Below are positions 49,400 through 58,119 of a stretch of 64,000 nt of DNA, in pieces. The stretch is taken from NCBI RefSeq assembly GCF_013409935.1, contig NZ_JACCCO010000001.1:558001-622000 (forward strand). Reading direction: 5' to 3'. Position numbers and translations under genes: made by a program. The notes under the pieces are model-generated. The model was not told the origin of the DNA. It saw only the letters and a program-made list of their open reading frames with translations, and did no database searches. The DNA comes from Streptosporangium sandarakinum. Its GTDB lineage: Bacteria > Actinomycetota > Actinomycetes > Streptosporangiales > Streptosporangiaceae. Each line of letters opens with the position of its first letter. Position 1 is the stretch's first letter.

Positions 49400-50968
49400 T
49401 CAGCCGAGCTGGTTGCGGACGTAGGCCGCCCACTGGCTCTGGAACTGCGCCTCGTCGGTGCCCAGCACCTTCTGCAGCGCCTCGCCGCCCTTGCCGCCCT
49501 GGTAGGTCTCCACCACGAAGTCGACGAGCTTCCGCGTGCCGTACTTCTCGTCGATGAACCGCATCGCCAGGTGGCCCATCAGGTAGTGGACGCTGGTCAT
49601 GCCCTTCATGTCCCAGATGAGGTTGTCCGGAAGCTTGCCCTCGAACGGCTGGGAGAGCTGCCCGGCCAGGTACGCCTGACCCTCCGGGTAGCGGAGGTTG
49701 GCGGTGATGGGGGCGCCGCGGTTGGCGACGTACTCGGCGAAGCCCTCGACGACCCAGTTCTCCATCCCGAAGAGGTCGAATTTCGCGCTGTCGAGGCTGC
49801 TCAGCGTCGAGTGCGCGAACTCGTGCCGGAAGATCTCCGCCGTGCCGCCGGCCGTCCCGAAGAACGACGAGGTGGTGTCCATCACCACGCGGCTGGCCCC
49901 GATCGGCATGTCGCCGCTCCTGCGCCAGGCGGGCATCGGGATGGAGACGCCCGCCTCGGTGGCCTTCTGCTGCCGGTACATGCTGCCGAGCTGGCCGGGT
50001 CCCTTGACCAGGGTCACCACATACCCCTTGGGCACCGCCGACCCCCGCACGCCCTGCCCGCCGAGGAACGTCAGGTCGGTCACGGCCGCCCGCTCGGCGA
50101 TCGGCGCGATCCGCCTGGCCTGGGCGGCCATCGACGGGTGGGCCAGCACGACGGTCCGGGCCGTCTTGACGACCGCGACGTCGGGCCAGATGTCCCAGGG
50201 ACCCGGGTAGTAGACGGTCTTCGAGTCGCCCATCGGCGCGGGGGCGCCGCCCACCTTGGTGACGACCAGCGGGGCGGTGGCGTTTCGCTTGGTGATGGTC
50301 CAGCGGTACCACTCCGAGACGGGCCGCAGGTCGATCCCGTCGAACTGGTGGACGAAGGCGACGTCGAGGTTGAACGTCACCCCCCGGCCGAAACTGTCCT
50401 GGGTGCGCCCCTCCTGCTGCAGGGTCTGGTAGGACATCTGGGAGATCGGCAGCTTGCGCAGGTTCTCGAAGAGCCGGGTCTGCTGCCGGACCAGCGCCGT
50501 GTTCTTCTGATCGAAGATCCCGGTGTACGCCTTGAGGTCGCCGCTGCCCAGCGCCTCGGTGTGCTCGCGCAGGAGGTTCTCCAGATCCTTCGTGGTCACC
50601 GCCACGGAGTTCGGGTCGGCCGCGGCCGTCTCCTCCGTGAGCGGGCCGAGGCGCTTCTCGGAGTTCATCACCATGCCCACCACGACCCCGGCGCCGACGG
50701 TCAGCAGCGCGGCGAGGACGGCGAGCGTGACCCAGAGCCCGGTCCTGCGGCGCGGGGGCGTGGGCGGAGGCGGCTGGGGAGACGGCGGCTGCTGGGGCCA
50801 CTGCGACTGTTGCTGGGGCCACTGGGGCGGCGGCGGGCCAAGCGGCGGCGGTGGCCCCTGGGGCTGCGGCGGGTATGGTTGCCCCCACTGCGGCGGAGAA
50901 GCCTGCTGCGGCGCCTGCCCTCCCTGCGGGTATGGCAGATGTCGTTGGTTCCCCGGCCCCGAAGTCAC
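49400..50968 (-). CDS. membrane-anchored HExxH metallopeptidase-like protein
   Basis: A 522-residue protein. A Pro/Gln/Gly-rich cytoplasmic N-terminus (about 70 residues) precedes one membrane helix ('LWVTLAVLAALLTVGAGVVV') and a large extracellular part. The zinc motif 'HEFAHSTL' lies near residue 386 with 'GFAEYVANRG' about 30 residues later, a gluzincin-like HExxH...E pattern. The preceding region resembles NTF2-like domains. A secreted-face peptidase is plausible, but the cleavage target is unknown and some family members may be inactive. It lies 13 bases before the beta-propeller gene, which shares the same N-terminal style. Confidence 0.75.
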   Translation of the reverse strand: MTSGPGNQRHLPYPQGGQAPQQASPPQWGQPYPPQPQGPPPPLGPPPPQWPQQQSQWPQQPPSPQPPPPTPPRRRTGLWVTLAVLAALLTVGAGVVVGMVMNSEKRLGPLTEETAAADPNSVAVTTKDLENLLREHTEALGSGDLKAYTGIFDQKNTALVRQQTRLFENLRKLPISQMSYQTLQQEGRTQDSFGRGVTFNLDVAFVHQFDGIDLRPVSEWYRWTITKRNATAPLVVTKVGGAPAPMGDSKTVYYPGPWDIWPDVAVVKTARTVVLAHPSMAAQARRIAPIAERAAVTDLTFLGGQGVRGSAVPKGYVVTLVKGPGQLGSMYRQQKATEAGVSIPMPAWRRSGDMPIGASRVVMDTTSSFFGTAGGTAEIFRHEFAHSTLSSLDSAKFDLFGMENWVVEGFAEYVANRGAPITANLRYPEGQAYLAGQLSQPFEGKLPDNLIWDMKGMTSVHYLMGHLAMRFIDEKYGTRKLVDFVVETYQGGKGGEALQKVLGTDEAQFQSQWAAYVRNQLG

Positions 50969-51279
50969 GCGCGCCCCATAAGTACCAAAAGTTATAGAAC
51001 GCCCAAACCTTATCGCCTATCGGGGACGATCACCTCCGGAGCGGTGTGAGCAGCGGTTCCTTGACCTCGGTGGCGTCGTAGGCCGCCCGGCCGAAAGGAC
51101 CGAGCAGCACGGGCCCGTCGGCGGGGCCGCCGGGGAGCCGTCGCCGGGGGCCGTGGCCGAGCCTGATCTCGGCGTTGGCGTCGGCGAGGTCACCGGCCGC
51201 CCCCTCCCGAAAAGCGACGATCCCGCTCCGCCGGGTCCGGCGGAGCGGGATCGTCCGGGAAAACGCTCGGCGCCCGTCC
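50969..51279. other. intergenic region with possible gene remnant
   Basis: 311 bases between two minus-strand genes. The frame at about 51030-51200 (minus) reads like a folded protein C-terminus ('GPFGRAAYDATEVKEPLL') but has no start and is cut by the 51216 hairpin. It may be a decayed gene end or chance. The AT-rich patch at 50975-51020 is a plausible promoter for the HExxH gene. Confidence 0.35.
51216..51255 (-). terminator. perfect 19-bp hairpin terminator after the ExeM-like nuclease gene
   Basis: GACGATCCCGCTCCGCCGG (51216-51234) pairs perfectly with 51237-51255 around a two-base loop. It lies 25 bases beyond the nuclease stop on the minus strand. The longest perfect stem I found. Confidence 0.85.
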
Positions 51280-53664
51280 CTACCCCTTGCCTCCGGGGAG
51301 GTGGAGCCCGATGACGACCGGGTCGTGGTCGGAGGAGCGGAACGCGTCCGGCCGGTAGAGGCTCGGCGGGTTGTACTCCGTGTTGTAGTCGAGCATGCGG
51401 CTCTCGTCGGAGTTGATGTGCCAGATCGTCGCGCCGGTGACGCGCTTGAGCAGGCTCTTTCCGGCCAGGGCGTGGTCCAGCTCACCGAGCATGCCGTTGT
51501 AGAGGTAGCTGTAGCGGTCGGTCTCGGGGATGAACTTCTTGGTCACGCTGGTCAGCTTGCCGGCCTCCAGCGTGTGGATCGGGTCCTCCTCGCCGTAGGC
51601 GTTGAGGTCGCCGAGCACCAGCGGGTTGGGCAGGTCGAGGCTGTCGATCAGGGCCAGCGTCGCCTTCGCCTGGCGGATCCGCTCGCCGTTGTAGCAGCCC
51701 TGGCCGTCGCCGGTGTCGGCATCGGGCCCGGTGGCGTCCTCGTCGCAGCCCTTGGACTTGAAGTGGTTGACGATGAGCGTGAACGGCTGGCCGCCCTGGA
51801 CCCGGCGGAACGTCTGGATCAGCGGGGGCCGCCGGTAGACCGGGTCGGTGGAGGAGAGGGCGGGGCCGACGGGCTTGAGCCTGGCCGGCTTGTAGATCGC
51901 CGTCACGTGGATCAGGTCGGTGCCGGGGTTGGGGTGGGCGAGCGCCGCGTAGGTGCCCGCGCCGACCTCGGCGTTGAGGGCGTCGACCAGCGCCTGGACG
52001 GCGGTCTGGCCGTTGTTCTGGACCTCCATCAGGCCCACCACGTCGGCGTCCATCCCCTTGAGGGCGGCGACCAGCTTGGCGAGCTGGCGCCGCTGCTCCA
52101 CGGCGGTGGTGGCGCCGCGCGACTTCAGGGTGGTGAACCAGTTGAGGGTGTTGAAGCTGGCCACCTTGACGTTCCCGTCTACCGGGGACGGCTCGGCCTG
52201 GCGCGGGTTGGTCCGGGCGAACTCGATCGGCGCGGTCGGCTGGAGGCGGTAGACGCCGAAGCCGTAGCCCAGCACGCCGGTGACGCCGGTGGCGGTGTCA
52301 CCGAGGCGGACGACCTGCGGGTCGGTGTAGGGGATGACGGCCGGGTTCTCCTTGGTGGAGCCGTCGTCCACGAGCAGGCTGCGGCGGGCGTCGCGGGCGG
52401 TGTCCGCGCCCGGCCGGTCGGTCGGCTGGAACACCCGGCCCTCGGCGGAGACGGTGACCTCGCCGTAGCGGCCCAGGTCGTAGTGGTCGGTGAGGGTCAG
52501 CTTCTCCGGGAAGGTGACGAGCATGCTCTCAAGCGGCTCGAAGGTCTTCCCCTCGGGCAGCGGCAGGTCCTGCGGGGCCGGCTGCACACTGCCGGTGCCG
52601 CAGACGTCCACGGCGGTGACCGGTGACAGTTCGGTCCAGCCGTTGTACTCCACGACCTTGCCGGTGACCAGCACCCGGTCACCGGGCTTGACGTCCTTGA
52701 GGGAGGCGCGGGCGTAGGCGTAGAGGCCGTCGGAGGTGGCGGGGTCGTCGTCGGGGGTCGGGTCCTGGAGGAAGAACCCGCCGAGCTGGTCGGCCCCCTG
52801 GAAGTCGCCGGTCACGACGCCCTCGACGCGGACGGTCTTGCCGGCCAGCGGGCTGACGTCGCCGCTGCCCTGCACCTCGGCGATCTGGTGGGTGGCCGGG
52901 AGGTCACACGGCTCCGCCGTCGGGGTAGCCGTCGGAGTCACGGTCGGGGTCGCCGTGGGAGTCGCCGTGGGAGTCGCCGTCGGGGTGGGGCCGGGGTCGC
53001 CGCAGGGCGCCGGGGTGGTCGCCCGGTTGCGCGGCGCGGGGGCGCCGGTGGCCACGTCGGTGGCGTTGGCGTCGGTGTCGGCGCAGCCGTGGTCGCCGCG
53101 CAGCCCGGCGAGCGTGGCGGAGAGGGCCGGGGCCGGGGCGGCGCCCTCGAAGTAGTTTGCGGTGCCGTACCCGACGAGGTCGGCGATCAGCGCCGTCTGC
53201 TCGGCGGTGCAGGGGACGGAGCCGCCGTTGCAGGCCAGGCCCTCGGCCGAGCGGACCAGGACGACCTTGCCGGAGCCGGCGCTCAGGTTGATCGTGCCGG
53301 TGCCGTCGGGGTCGGGCAGCGCGGCGCCGGTGGAGCCGCCGGCGAGCCGGACGAGGTGGTACTGACCGGGTGCCAGCGTGCCGGCCAGCGGGACGGGCGA
53401 GTTGGCGCCGAAGGTGCCGGTTCCGGTGGCGCTGCCGTACTGCACGGACCAGCCGTCCAGCGAGACGGCCGCGGAGCCGCGGTTGAACAGCTCGACGAAG
53501 TCGTTGGCGTACGGCGCGCCGCTGCCGCCGCCACCGCCGTAGACCTGGCTGATGACGACGGTGCCCGGCGCGGCCAGGGCCGGGGCGGAGGTCAGGACCG
53601 CCAGGCCGGACACGGCGAGGCCGCCGGCCGCGAGGGCGGCGGCCACTCTGGTTGAAGGACGCAT
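51280..53664 (-). CDS. secreted ExeM/NucH-family endonuclease with lamin-tail domain
   Basis: A 794-residue secreted nuclease. A signal peptide ('GLAVLTSAPALA') is followed by a lamin-tail domain (about 35-190: 'VVISQVYGGGGGSGAPYAND'), a Thr/Pro linker ('PTATPTATPT'), an OB-fold region ('GKTVRVEGVVTGDFQGADQL') and an endonuclease/exonuclease/phosphatase domain from about 480: 'KVASFNTLNWF', 'VVGLMEVQNNG', 'LVLGDLNAYGEEDP' and 'SSDHDPVVIGL' carry the metal and catalytic residues. Likely degrades extracellular DNA for phosphate or during development. The ATG is the clear start. It is divergent from the pentapeptide-repeat gene. Confidence 0.92.
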   Translation of the reverse strand: MRPSTRVAAALAAGGLAVSGLAVLTSAPALAAPGTVVISQVYGGGGGSGAPYANDFVELFNRGSAAVSLDGWSVQYGSATGTGTFGANSPVPLAGTLAPGQYHLVRLAGGSTGAALPDPDGTGTINLSAGSGKVVLVRSAEGLACNGGSVPCTAEQTALIADLVGYGTANYFEGAAPAPALSATLAGLRGDHGCADTDANATDVATGAPAPRNRATTPAPCGDPGPTPTATPTATPTATPTVTPTATPTAEPCDLPATHQIAEVQGSGDVSPLAGKTVRVEGVVTGDFQGADQLGGFFLQDPTPDDDPATSDGLYAYARASLKDVKPGDRVLVTGKVVEYNGWTELSPVTAVDVCGTGSVQPAPQDLPLPEGKTFEPLESMLVTFPEKLTLTDHYDLGRYGEVTVSAEGRVFQPTDRPGADTARDARRSLLVDDGSTKENPAVIPYTDPQVVRLGDTATGVTGVLGYGFGVYRLQPTAPIEFARTNPRQAEPSPVDGNVKVASFNTLNWFTTLKSRGATTAVEQRRQLAKLVAALKGMDADVVGLMEVQNNGQTAVQALVDALNAEVGAGTYAALAHPNPGTDLIHVTAIYKPARLKPVGPALSSTDPVYRRPPLIQTFRRVQGGQPFTLIVNHFKSKGCDEDATGPDADTGDGQGCYNGERIRQAKATLALIDSLDLPNPLVLGDLNAYGEEDPIHTLEAGKLTSVTKKFIPETDRYSYLYNGMLGELDHALAGKSLLKRVTGATIWHINSDESRMLDYNTEYNPPSLYRPDAFRSSDHDPVVIGLHLPGGKG

Positions 53665-53701
53665 GACCGGGAGCGTAAAGCCCTATGTATCGCTCCACAC
53701 T

Positions 53702-53713
53702 TACTTATAAGTA
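53702..53713. promoter_or_regulatory. perfect palindrome TACTTATAAGTA
   Basis: A 12-base AT-rich palindrome 38 bases upstream of the nuclease start, in an unusually AT-rich patch (53690-53760) between divergent genes. Candidate operator overlapping the nuclease promoter; no regulator assigned. Confidence 0.4.
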
Positions 53714-53826
53714 GATAGAGGGTGAAATTACATAATCCCGATACTTTGTGGAGATTATCCGGCAGGGATCGTGGCGCACTTTGCCGTAGATCTCGCTTTG
53801 ACCGCCTTCATGGGTATGAGTCGGTC

Positions 53827-55287
53827 ATGAGAAGCCTGGACCTGGGCTGGACCACCTGCACCGCCCTCCCCGGATGCACCGGATCGGCGCGGCAGCCCTA
53901 CGGACGCTGCCTGGCCCACCTGGACGACGCCGAGCTGACCGAGGTCCTCGGCGGCCTCTCCCCCGGCTCCCCCGTCGACCTCCGGGGCACCCGGGTGGAG
54001 CCGCACCTGCTGGAGCGGATCCTGGACGCCACGCGCGGGCGTCCGGGCCGGACCAGGTTCGACCGGGCGGTCCTCACCGGGGACGCGAGGTTCGGCGGCG
54101 TCGTCTTCGGCGGGGACGCCACCTTCGACCACGCGCGCTTCCACCATCTCGCCTCGTTCGTGGACGCTCGCTTCACCGGGAACGTCTCCTTCCGCGGGGC
54201 CGGGTTCACCAGGGAACTGTCCCTGCACGGCGTCTCCGTCGCCGGGCACGCGGCGTTCGACCGGGTCTCGGCGGGCCGGGACGCGCTGTTCGGCGCCGCC
54301 GCGTTCGGCCGCACCGTCTCCTTCGAGGGCGCCGAGCTGCACGGCTTCACCAGCTTCGACGGCGCCCGGTTCGCCGGGGACGCCGTCTTCCGCGGGTGCC
54401 GGTTCGGCCGGCCGGTGTCGTTCCGCAGGGCGGAGTTCGGCGGGCTGGCCGGGTTCGAGGGGGCACGGTTCCGGGAGGGCGGCTCTCTGACCCCCGCCTC
54501 GGCGGGCCGCGGCCTGTCCCTCGCCGGGGCGTGGGCGGGCGGCGGCCTGGACGTCGCGGCCGCCGGCTGCCGGGTGGACCTGCGGCGCCTGCGGACGGCC
54601 GGGCGGCTGGCCGTACGGCTCGACGGCGCCGAGGCCGATCTCACCGGCGCGACGCTGCTCGGCCCGGCCAGGATCGAGGGGCGCGTCCGGTCCGGCGGGA
54701 ACCCGGGACGCGACGGGGACGGCGGGCGGGGCGCGACCGCGCGGCGGACGGTCGCGGGGTACGGCGCGGCCCGGGTGGCCTCGCCGCGCGGGCCGGACCG
54801 GACGAGGCCGCCGCGTACTCCCCTGACCAGCCGGGTGACCTCGCTGCGCGGGCTGGACGCCGAGGCGCTGGAGCTGGTCCGGGTGGACCTCGGCGCCGGT
54901 GGCCTCACCGGGGTCCACCGCCCCGAACGGCTCCGGCTGACCGGCTGCGCCCCCGCCGCCGCCCCGCGCGGCGTGCGCCTCGCGACGCGCCGGTGGCCAC
55001 GCCGTCGCGCCCTGGCCTCCGGTCTGGCCCTCGGGGCGCTGGGGATACGCCGCGTCACCGTCGCGGCGCCCGCCCGCTGGCTGCTCGGGCCGCACTGGGC
55101 TCCGGGCGGGAACGGCCCGCGGATGAACCGGATCATGGGATGGCTCGCGCTGGTCACCGCCGTCACGGCCGCGAGCCTGCTGGCGGGCTCGGCGTCGCAC
55201 GCCGCGCACCGGCCCGTCCCCGCGCCGCCCCAGAAGGACGTTCCGGGACATTCCAGGGTCACCCCTGATGCGCATCCCCGGATCTAG
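53827..55287 (+). CDS. pentapeptide-repeat protein
   Basis: A 486-residue protein with an N-terminal Cys-containing segment ('WTTCTALPGCTGSA...CLAHL' pattern) and about 20 pentapeptide-like repeats over residues 60-200 (A-x-F pattern: 'ARFTG', 'AEFGG', 'ARFAG'), expected to form a right-handed quadrilateral helix. A basic Arg/Pro-rich stretch and a late hydrophobic segment ('GWLALVTAVTAASLLAG') near residue 440 suggest membrane association. Function is unknown; some pentapeptide proteins mimic DNA and bind gyrase. I chose the ATG at 53827, where homology-like sequence begins; an upstream start at 53722 is possible. Confidence 0.78.
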   Translation: MRSLDLGWTTCTALPGCTGSARQPYGRCLAHLDDAELTEVLGGLSPGSPVDLRGTRVEPHLLERILDATRGRPGRTRFDRAVLTGDARFGGVVFGGDATFDHARFHHLASFVDARFTGNVSFRGAGFTRELSLHGVSVAGHAAFDRVSAGRDALFGAAAFGRTVSFEGAELHGFTSFDGARFAGDAVFRGCRFGRPVSFRRAEFGGLAGFEGARFREGGSLTPASAGRGLSLAGAWAGGGLDVAAAGCRVDLRRLRTAGRLAVRLDGAEADLTGATLLGPARIEGRVRSGGNPGRDGDGGRGATARRTVAGYGAARVASPRGPDRTRPPRTPLTSRVTSLRGLDAEALELVRVDLGAGGLTGVHRPERLRLTGCAPAAAPRGVRLATRRWPRRRALASGLALGALGIRRVTVAAPARWLLGPHWAPGGNGPRMNRIMGWLALVTAVTAASLLAGSASHAAHRPVPAPPQKDVPGHSRVTPDAHPRI

Positions 55288-55359
55288 GGCCAGGATGGAC
55301 CATGTACAGCCCTGCCGTTCCCCGGACGGGAACGCACCGAAGACCACGATGGAGCAAGG

Positions 55360-56037
55360 ATGGCGAACGCCGGAGTCATCGACGACTACGTGACCCGGCT
55401 CGGCCGCGCCCTCAAGGGCCCGTCCGGCCCCAAGCGGGACATGGTCACCGAGGCGCGCGACAGCCTGACCGACACCGCCGAGGCGCTGGAGGACGGCGGT
55501 CTGGACCGGGCCGAGGCCGAGCGGGTCGCCGTCGAGGAGTTCGGCGAGATCGGCGAGATCGCCCCGGCCTACCAGGAGCAGCTTGCGGTCTCGGCGGGCC
55601 GCAGGCTGGCCGCCCTGCTCTTCGTCAGCGTGCCGCTCACCTGCCTCATGTGGAGCATGATCTGGAAGTTCTTCCCCGGTGACCTGGCCGGCTACGCCTC
55701 CAGGCCGGGGTGGTTCGGGCCGGTCGCCCGTGCCGTGGACCTCATCCAGGTGGCCGTCGGCGTGGCCGGCGGGCTCGCGCTGTTCGCGCTCGGCCGGGGG
55801 CTGCGCAGGATCCGCCGGCCGCGGCTCGTCGTCCGGTCACTCGCCACTCTGGTCTGGGTCATGCTGCCGACGATCGGCGTGCTGTCGCTGGCGCTGACGT
55901 ACGGCTCGTACAACTCGGCCGGCCTCACCGGCTACGGGACGGCCGCCACGCTGGTGAGCGACGCGCTGGCGCTCGTGCAGCTGTACGGCGCGGTGCGGTG
56001 CATGAGCGTCACCCGGCGCCGCCTCACCGCCGCCTGA
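55360..56037 (+). CDS. small membrane protein with permease-prefix domain
   Basis: A 225-residue protein. Residues 1-75 form the charged helical 'permease prefix' domain ('YVTRLGRALKGPSGPKRDMV', 'AEALEDGGLDRAEAERVAVE'), followed by four predicted membrane helices. Proteins of this type are usually encoded next to a PadR regulator, but none is adjacent here; the only PadR gene in the window is 6 kb away and linked to cydAB. Function unknown. The ATG follows GAGCAAGG. Confidence 0.82.
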   Translation: MANAGVIDDYVTRLGRALKGPSGPKRDMVTEARDSLTDTAEALEDGGLDRAEAERVAVEEFGEIGEIAPAYQEQLAVSAGRRLAALLFVSVPLTCLMWSMIWKFFPGDLAGYASRPGWFGPVARAVDLIQVAVGVAGGLALFALGRGLRRIRRPRLVVRSLATLVWVMLPTIGVLSLALTYGSYNSAGLTGYGTAATLVSDALALVQLYGAVRCMSVTRRRLTAA

Positions 56038-56133
56038 TCACACACCCGGCCACGTCCGCCGGTCACGCCCGCGCGCCCGCACCGCGGCGGATGGCGTCGC
56101 CGCCACCCGCCGGACGGCCGCGGGGCGACCGTT

Positions 56134-57663
56134 TCAGGGCGTGCCGAACCAGCCGGAGAGCGCTTCGCGCAGCGCGGGCGCGGCGGTTTCGGCGGGTTCG
56201 TCGACGGCCGCGGCCCAGGCGATGTGGGCGTCCGGGCGGATCAGCAGGACGTCGGCCGGGCGGTCATCGGTCTTGGCGGTGTGGACATCGACGCGCCGCT
56301 CCCACTCGCGGGCGGTCTCGCGCAGGTCCGGGCGGCCGGCGAGGTCGAGGAGGACGGGCCGGGCGGGGTGCAGGAGTTCGGCGACGCCGGTGACGCCCCG
56401 GTCGGTGTGCAGGGTGAGGTCGGGGGCGAAGGTTCCGGCCAGCGGGTGGAGGCCCGAGCCGGGCATGGGGTAGCGGATGTCGGTTCCGGCGACGAGCGCT
56501 CCCATGCGGCGCAGCGGCTGCTCGTCGAGCAGCAGTTCGGAGAACACCTCCCGCAGCGCCTCGGCGGCCGCGTCGTGCCCGCGCCGCAGCGCCACCTGGG
56601 CCCGGGTGTGCAGCATGGTGCGGGCACCGGCGAGATGGCGTTCGGCGTGGTAGGTGTCCAGCAGGCCGGGCGGCGCCCAGCCGTGAACGTCGGCGGCCAG
56701 CTTCCAGGCCAGGTTGACCGCGTCCAGCAGGCCGGCGTTGAGCGCCACCCCGGTGGCGGGAAACAGGTGCGCCGCGTCACCGGCCACCATGATGCGCCCG
56801 GCCCGGTAGCGCTCGGCCTGGCGGGCCTTGAAGGTGAAGCGCGACAGCCGTGTCGATCCGGCCAGGGGCAGGTGCGCGCCGAGCACGCGGTGGACGCTGT
56901 CCTGCAGTTCGTTCAGCGTCATCGGAACGTCGTCGTCGTACTCGACGCTCTCGTCCTCGATGGTGTAGAGGGAGACGCTCCGGGCGCCGGGCGAGGAGCC
57001 GAGCCCGAAGAGGCCCCGGTCGGTGCGGGTGAACCCCGCGTGGACGGTGCCGAAGCCGGGGACGTCGAGATCGCCGTTGTCCAGTACGGTCACCGTGTCG
57101 GGCAGGGTGACCTGGGCCAGCCGGTTGACCTCCGGATAGGTGACGCCGGGGAACGGAATGCCGGCCCGGTCCCGGACCCTGCTGCGCGCGCCGTCGCACC
57201 CCACCAGGTGGCGGGCGCTCACCCGGTACGGACCGTCCGGGCCGCGCACGTCCACGGTCACCGCGGCGTCGTCCTGGCTCACCCCGGTCACCTCGTTCCC
57301 GCGGCGGATTTCGACGCCGAGTTCGGCGGCGCGTTCGTCGAGCAGCCGCTCCAGCAGCTGCTGCGGCAGCGGCAGCGCGTGCATCGGGGGATCCGCCAGA
57401 TGGGTGAAGTCCAGGTGCACCCCGCCGAACGGGAACCGGGGCGCCGGGACGGGGCCGGGGCAGGCCACCTGGAACCGTTCCAGCAGGCCCCGGTAGCGCA
57501 GCAGCTCCAGGATCTGCCCGCCGAGGCCACCGGCCTTGGGGGTGTCGCGGCGGTGCGGGTGCCGTTCCAGCACCAGCGGCCGCACCCCGGCCAAGCGCAG
57601 TTCGATCGCCAGCATGAGGCCGGTCGGCCCGGCCCCCACAACGACCACATCGGCGTCCATCAC
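56134..57663 (-). CDS. FAD-dependent monooxygenase (aromatic/rifampicin hydroxylase-like)
   Basis: A 509-residue class A flavin monooxygenase: 'VVVVGAGPTGLMLAIELRLAG' region at the N-terminus, 'GCDGARSRVRDRAGIPF' (DG motif) near 165, 'GDAAHLFPATGVALNAGLLD' near 295, and the thioredoxin-like C-terminal domain typical of this subgroup. Homologues hydroxylate polyketide aromatics or inactivate rifampicin; the substrate here cannot be told. The GTG at 57663 has GAGGAG with ideal spacing; the next codon, ATG, is an alternative. It is a single gene divergent from the DasR-site region. Confidence 0.88.
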   Translation of the reverse strand: MMDADVVVVGAGPTGLMLAIELRLAGVRPLVLERHPHRRDTPKAGGLGGQILELLRYRGLLERFQVACPGPVPAPRFPFGGVHLDFTHLADPPMHALPLPQQLLERLLDERAAELGVEIRRGNEVTGVSQDDAAVTVDVRGPDGPYRVSARHLVGCDGARSRVRDRAGIPFPGVTYPEVNRLAQVTLPDTVTVLDNGDLDVPGFGTVHAGFTRTDRGLFGLGSSPGARSVSLYTIEDESVEYDDDVPMTLNELQDSVHRVLGAHLPLAGSTRLSRFTFKARQAERYRAGRIMVAGDAAHLFPATGVALNAGLLDAVNLAWKLAADVHGWAPPGLLDTYHAERHLAGARTMLHTRAQVALRRGHDAAAEALREVFSELLLDEQPLRRMGALVAGTDIRYPMPGSGLHPLAGTFAPDLTLHTDRGVTGVAELLHPARPVLLDLAGRPDLRETAREWERRVDVHTAKTDDRPADVLLIRPDAHIAWAAAVDEPAETAAPALREALSGWFGTP

Positions 57664-57949
57664 CGGTCACTCTCCTCGCAGACTTCCGCCGCGTCCCCGC
57701 GCGGCCCGATCATCGGCGCCAGAAAACGGGACGGTGCGTCCCGTATGGCTTTTTCAGTGTGCGGGAAGCACCTCTTCGCGTCAAACGAGGCGCCCCGTCC
57801 CGGCAAGATGCCGTCATGGCCGGCCGCCATGGGGACCGCCGGATGGGATCTCGGCCGCACTCCTGAGACACGAGCGCTCGTCCGGGCCCGCCGAGTGGCC
57901 CGCCCGGTCGCGCTCCGCCTCACGCCGACCCCTCGCCCGGCGAGCCTCT

Positions 57950-57964
57950 CCGGTATAGACCAGT
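57950..57964. promoter_or_regulatory. DasR-like operator (dre) 1
   Basis: CCGGTATAGACCAGT, close to the DasR consensus ACTGGTCTAGACCAGT on the opposite reading. It lies about 165 bases before the binding-protein gene. Confidence 0.75.
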
Positions 57965-58003
57965 CGGCGTGGCCGTACCGCCTCGTTGTGAATTCGATAC
58001 TTG

Positions 58004-58017
58004 CTGGTATAGACCGG
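58004..58017. promoter_or_regulatory. DasR-like operator (dre) 2
   Basis: CTGGTATAGACCGG, 53-54 bases from site 1 (about five helical turns) and 103 bases before the start codon. Two phased sites support control by DasR, the GlcNAc-responsive GntR regulator. The 456-base gap 57664-58119 otherwise has no gene. Confidence 0.78.
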
Positions 58018-58119
58018 CCCCCCGGTTCCGGTTTACCTTGGCGGAGCCGTACGCGAGGGGCGCCTGCTCGCACCTCCCAGCCGGTACGGACCAGCCCCCC
58101 ATTTCCAAGGTGGTATGAC

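Noticed and set aside
51030..51485. 151-codon minus-strand gene between the HExxH and nuclease genes
   Set aside because: Its first two thirds are an out-of-frame shadow of the nuclease gene and the terminator hairpin runs through it; only the last part looks protein-like and is listed as a possible remnant.
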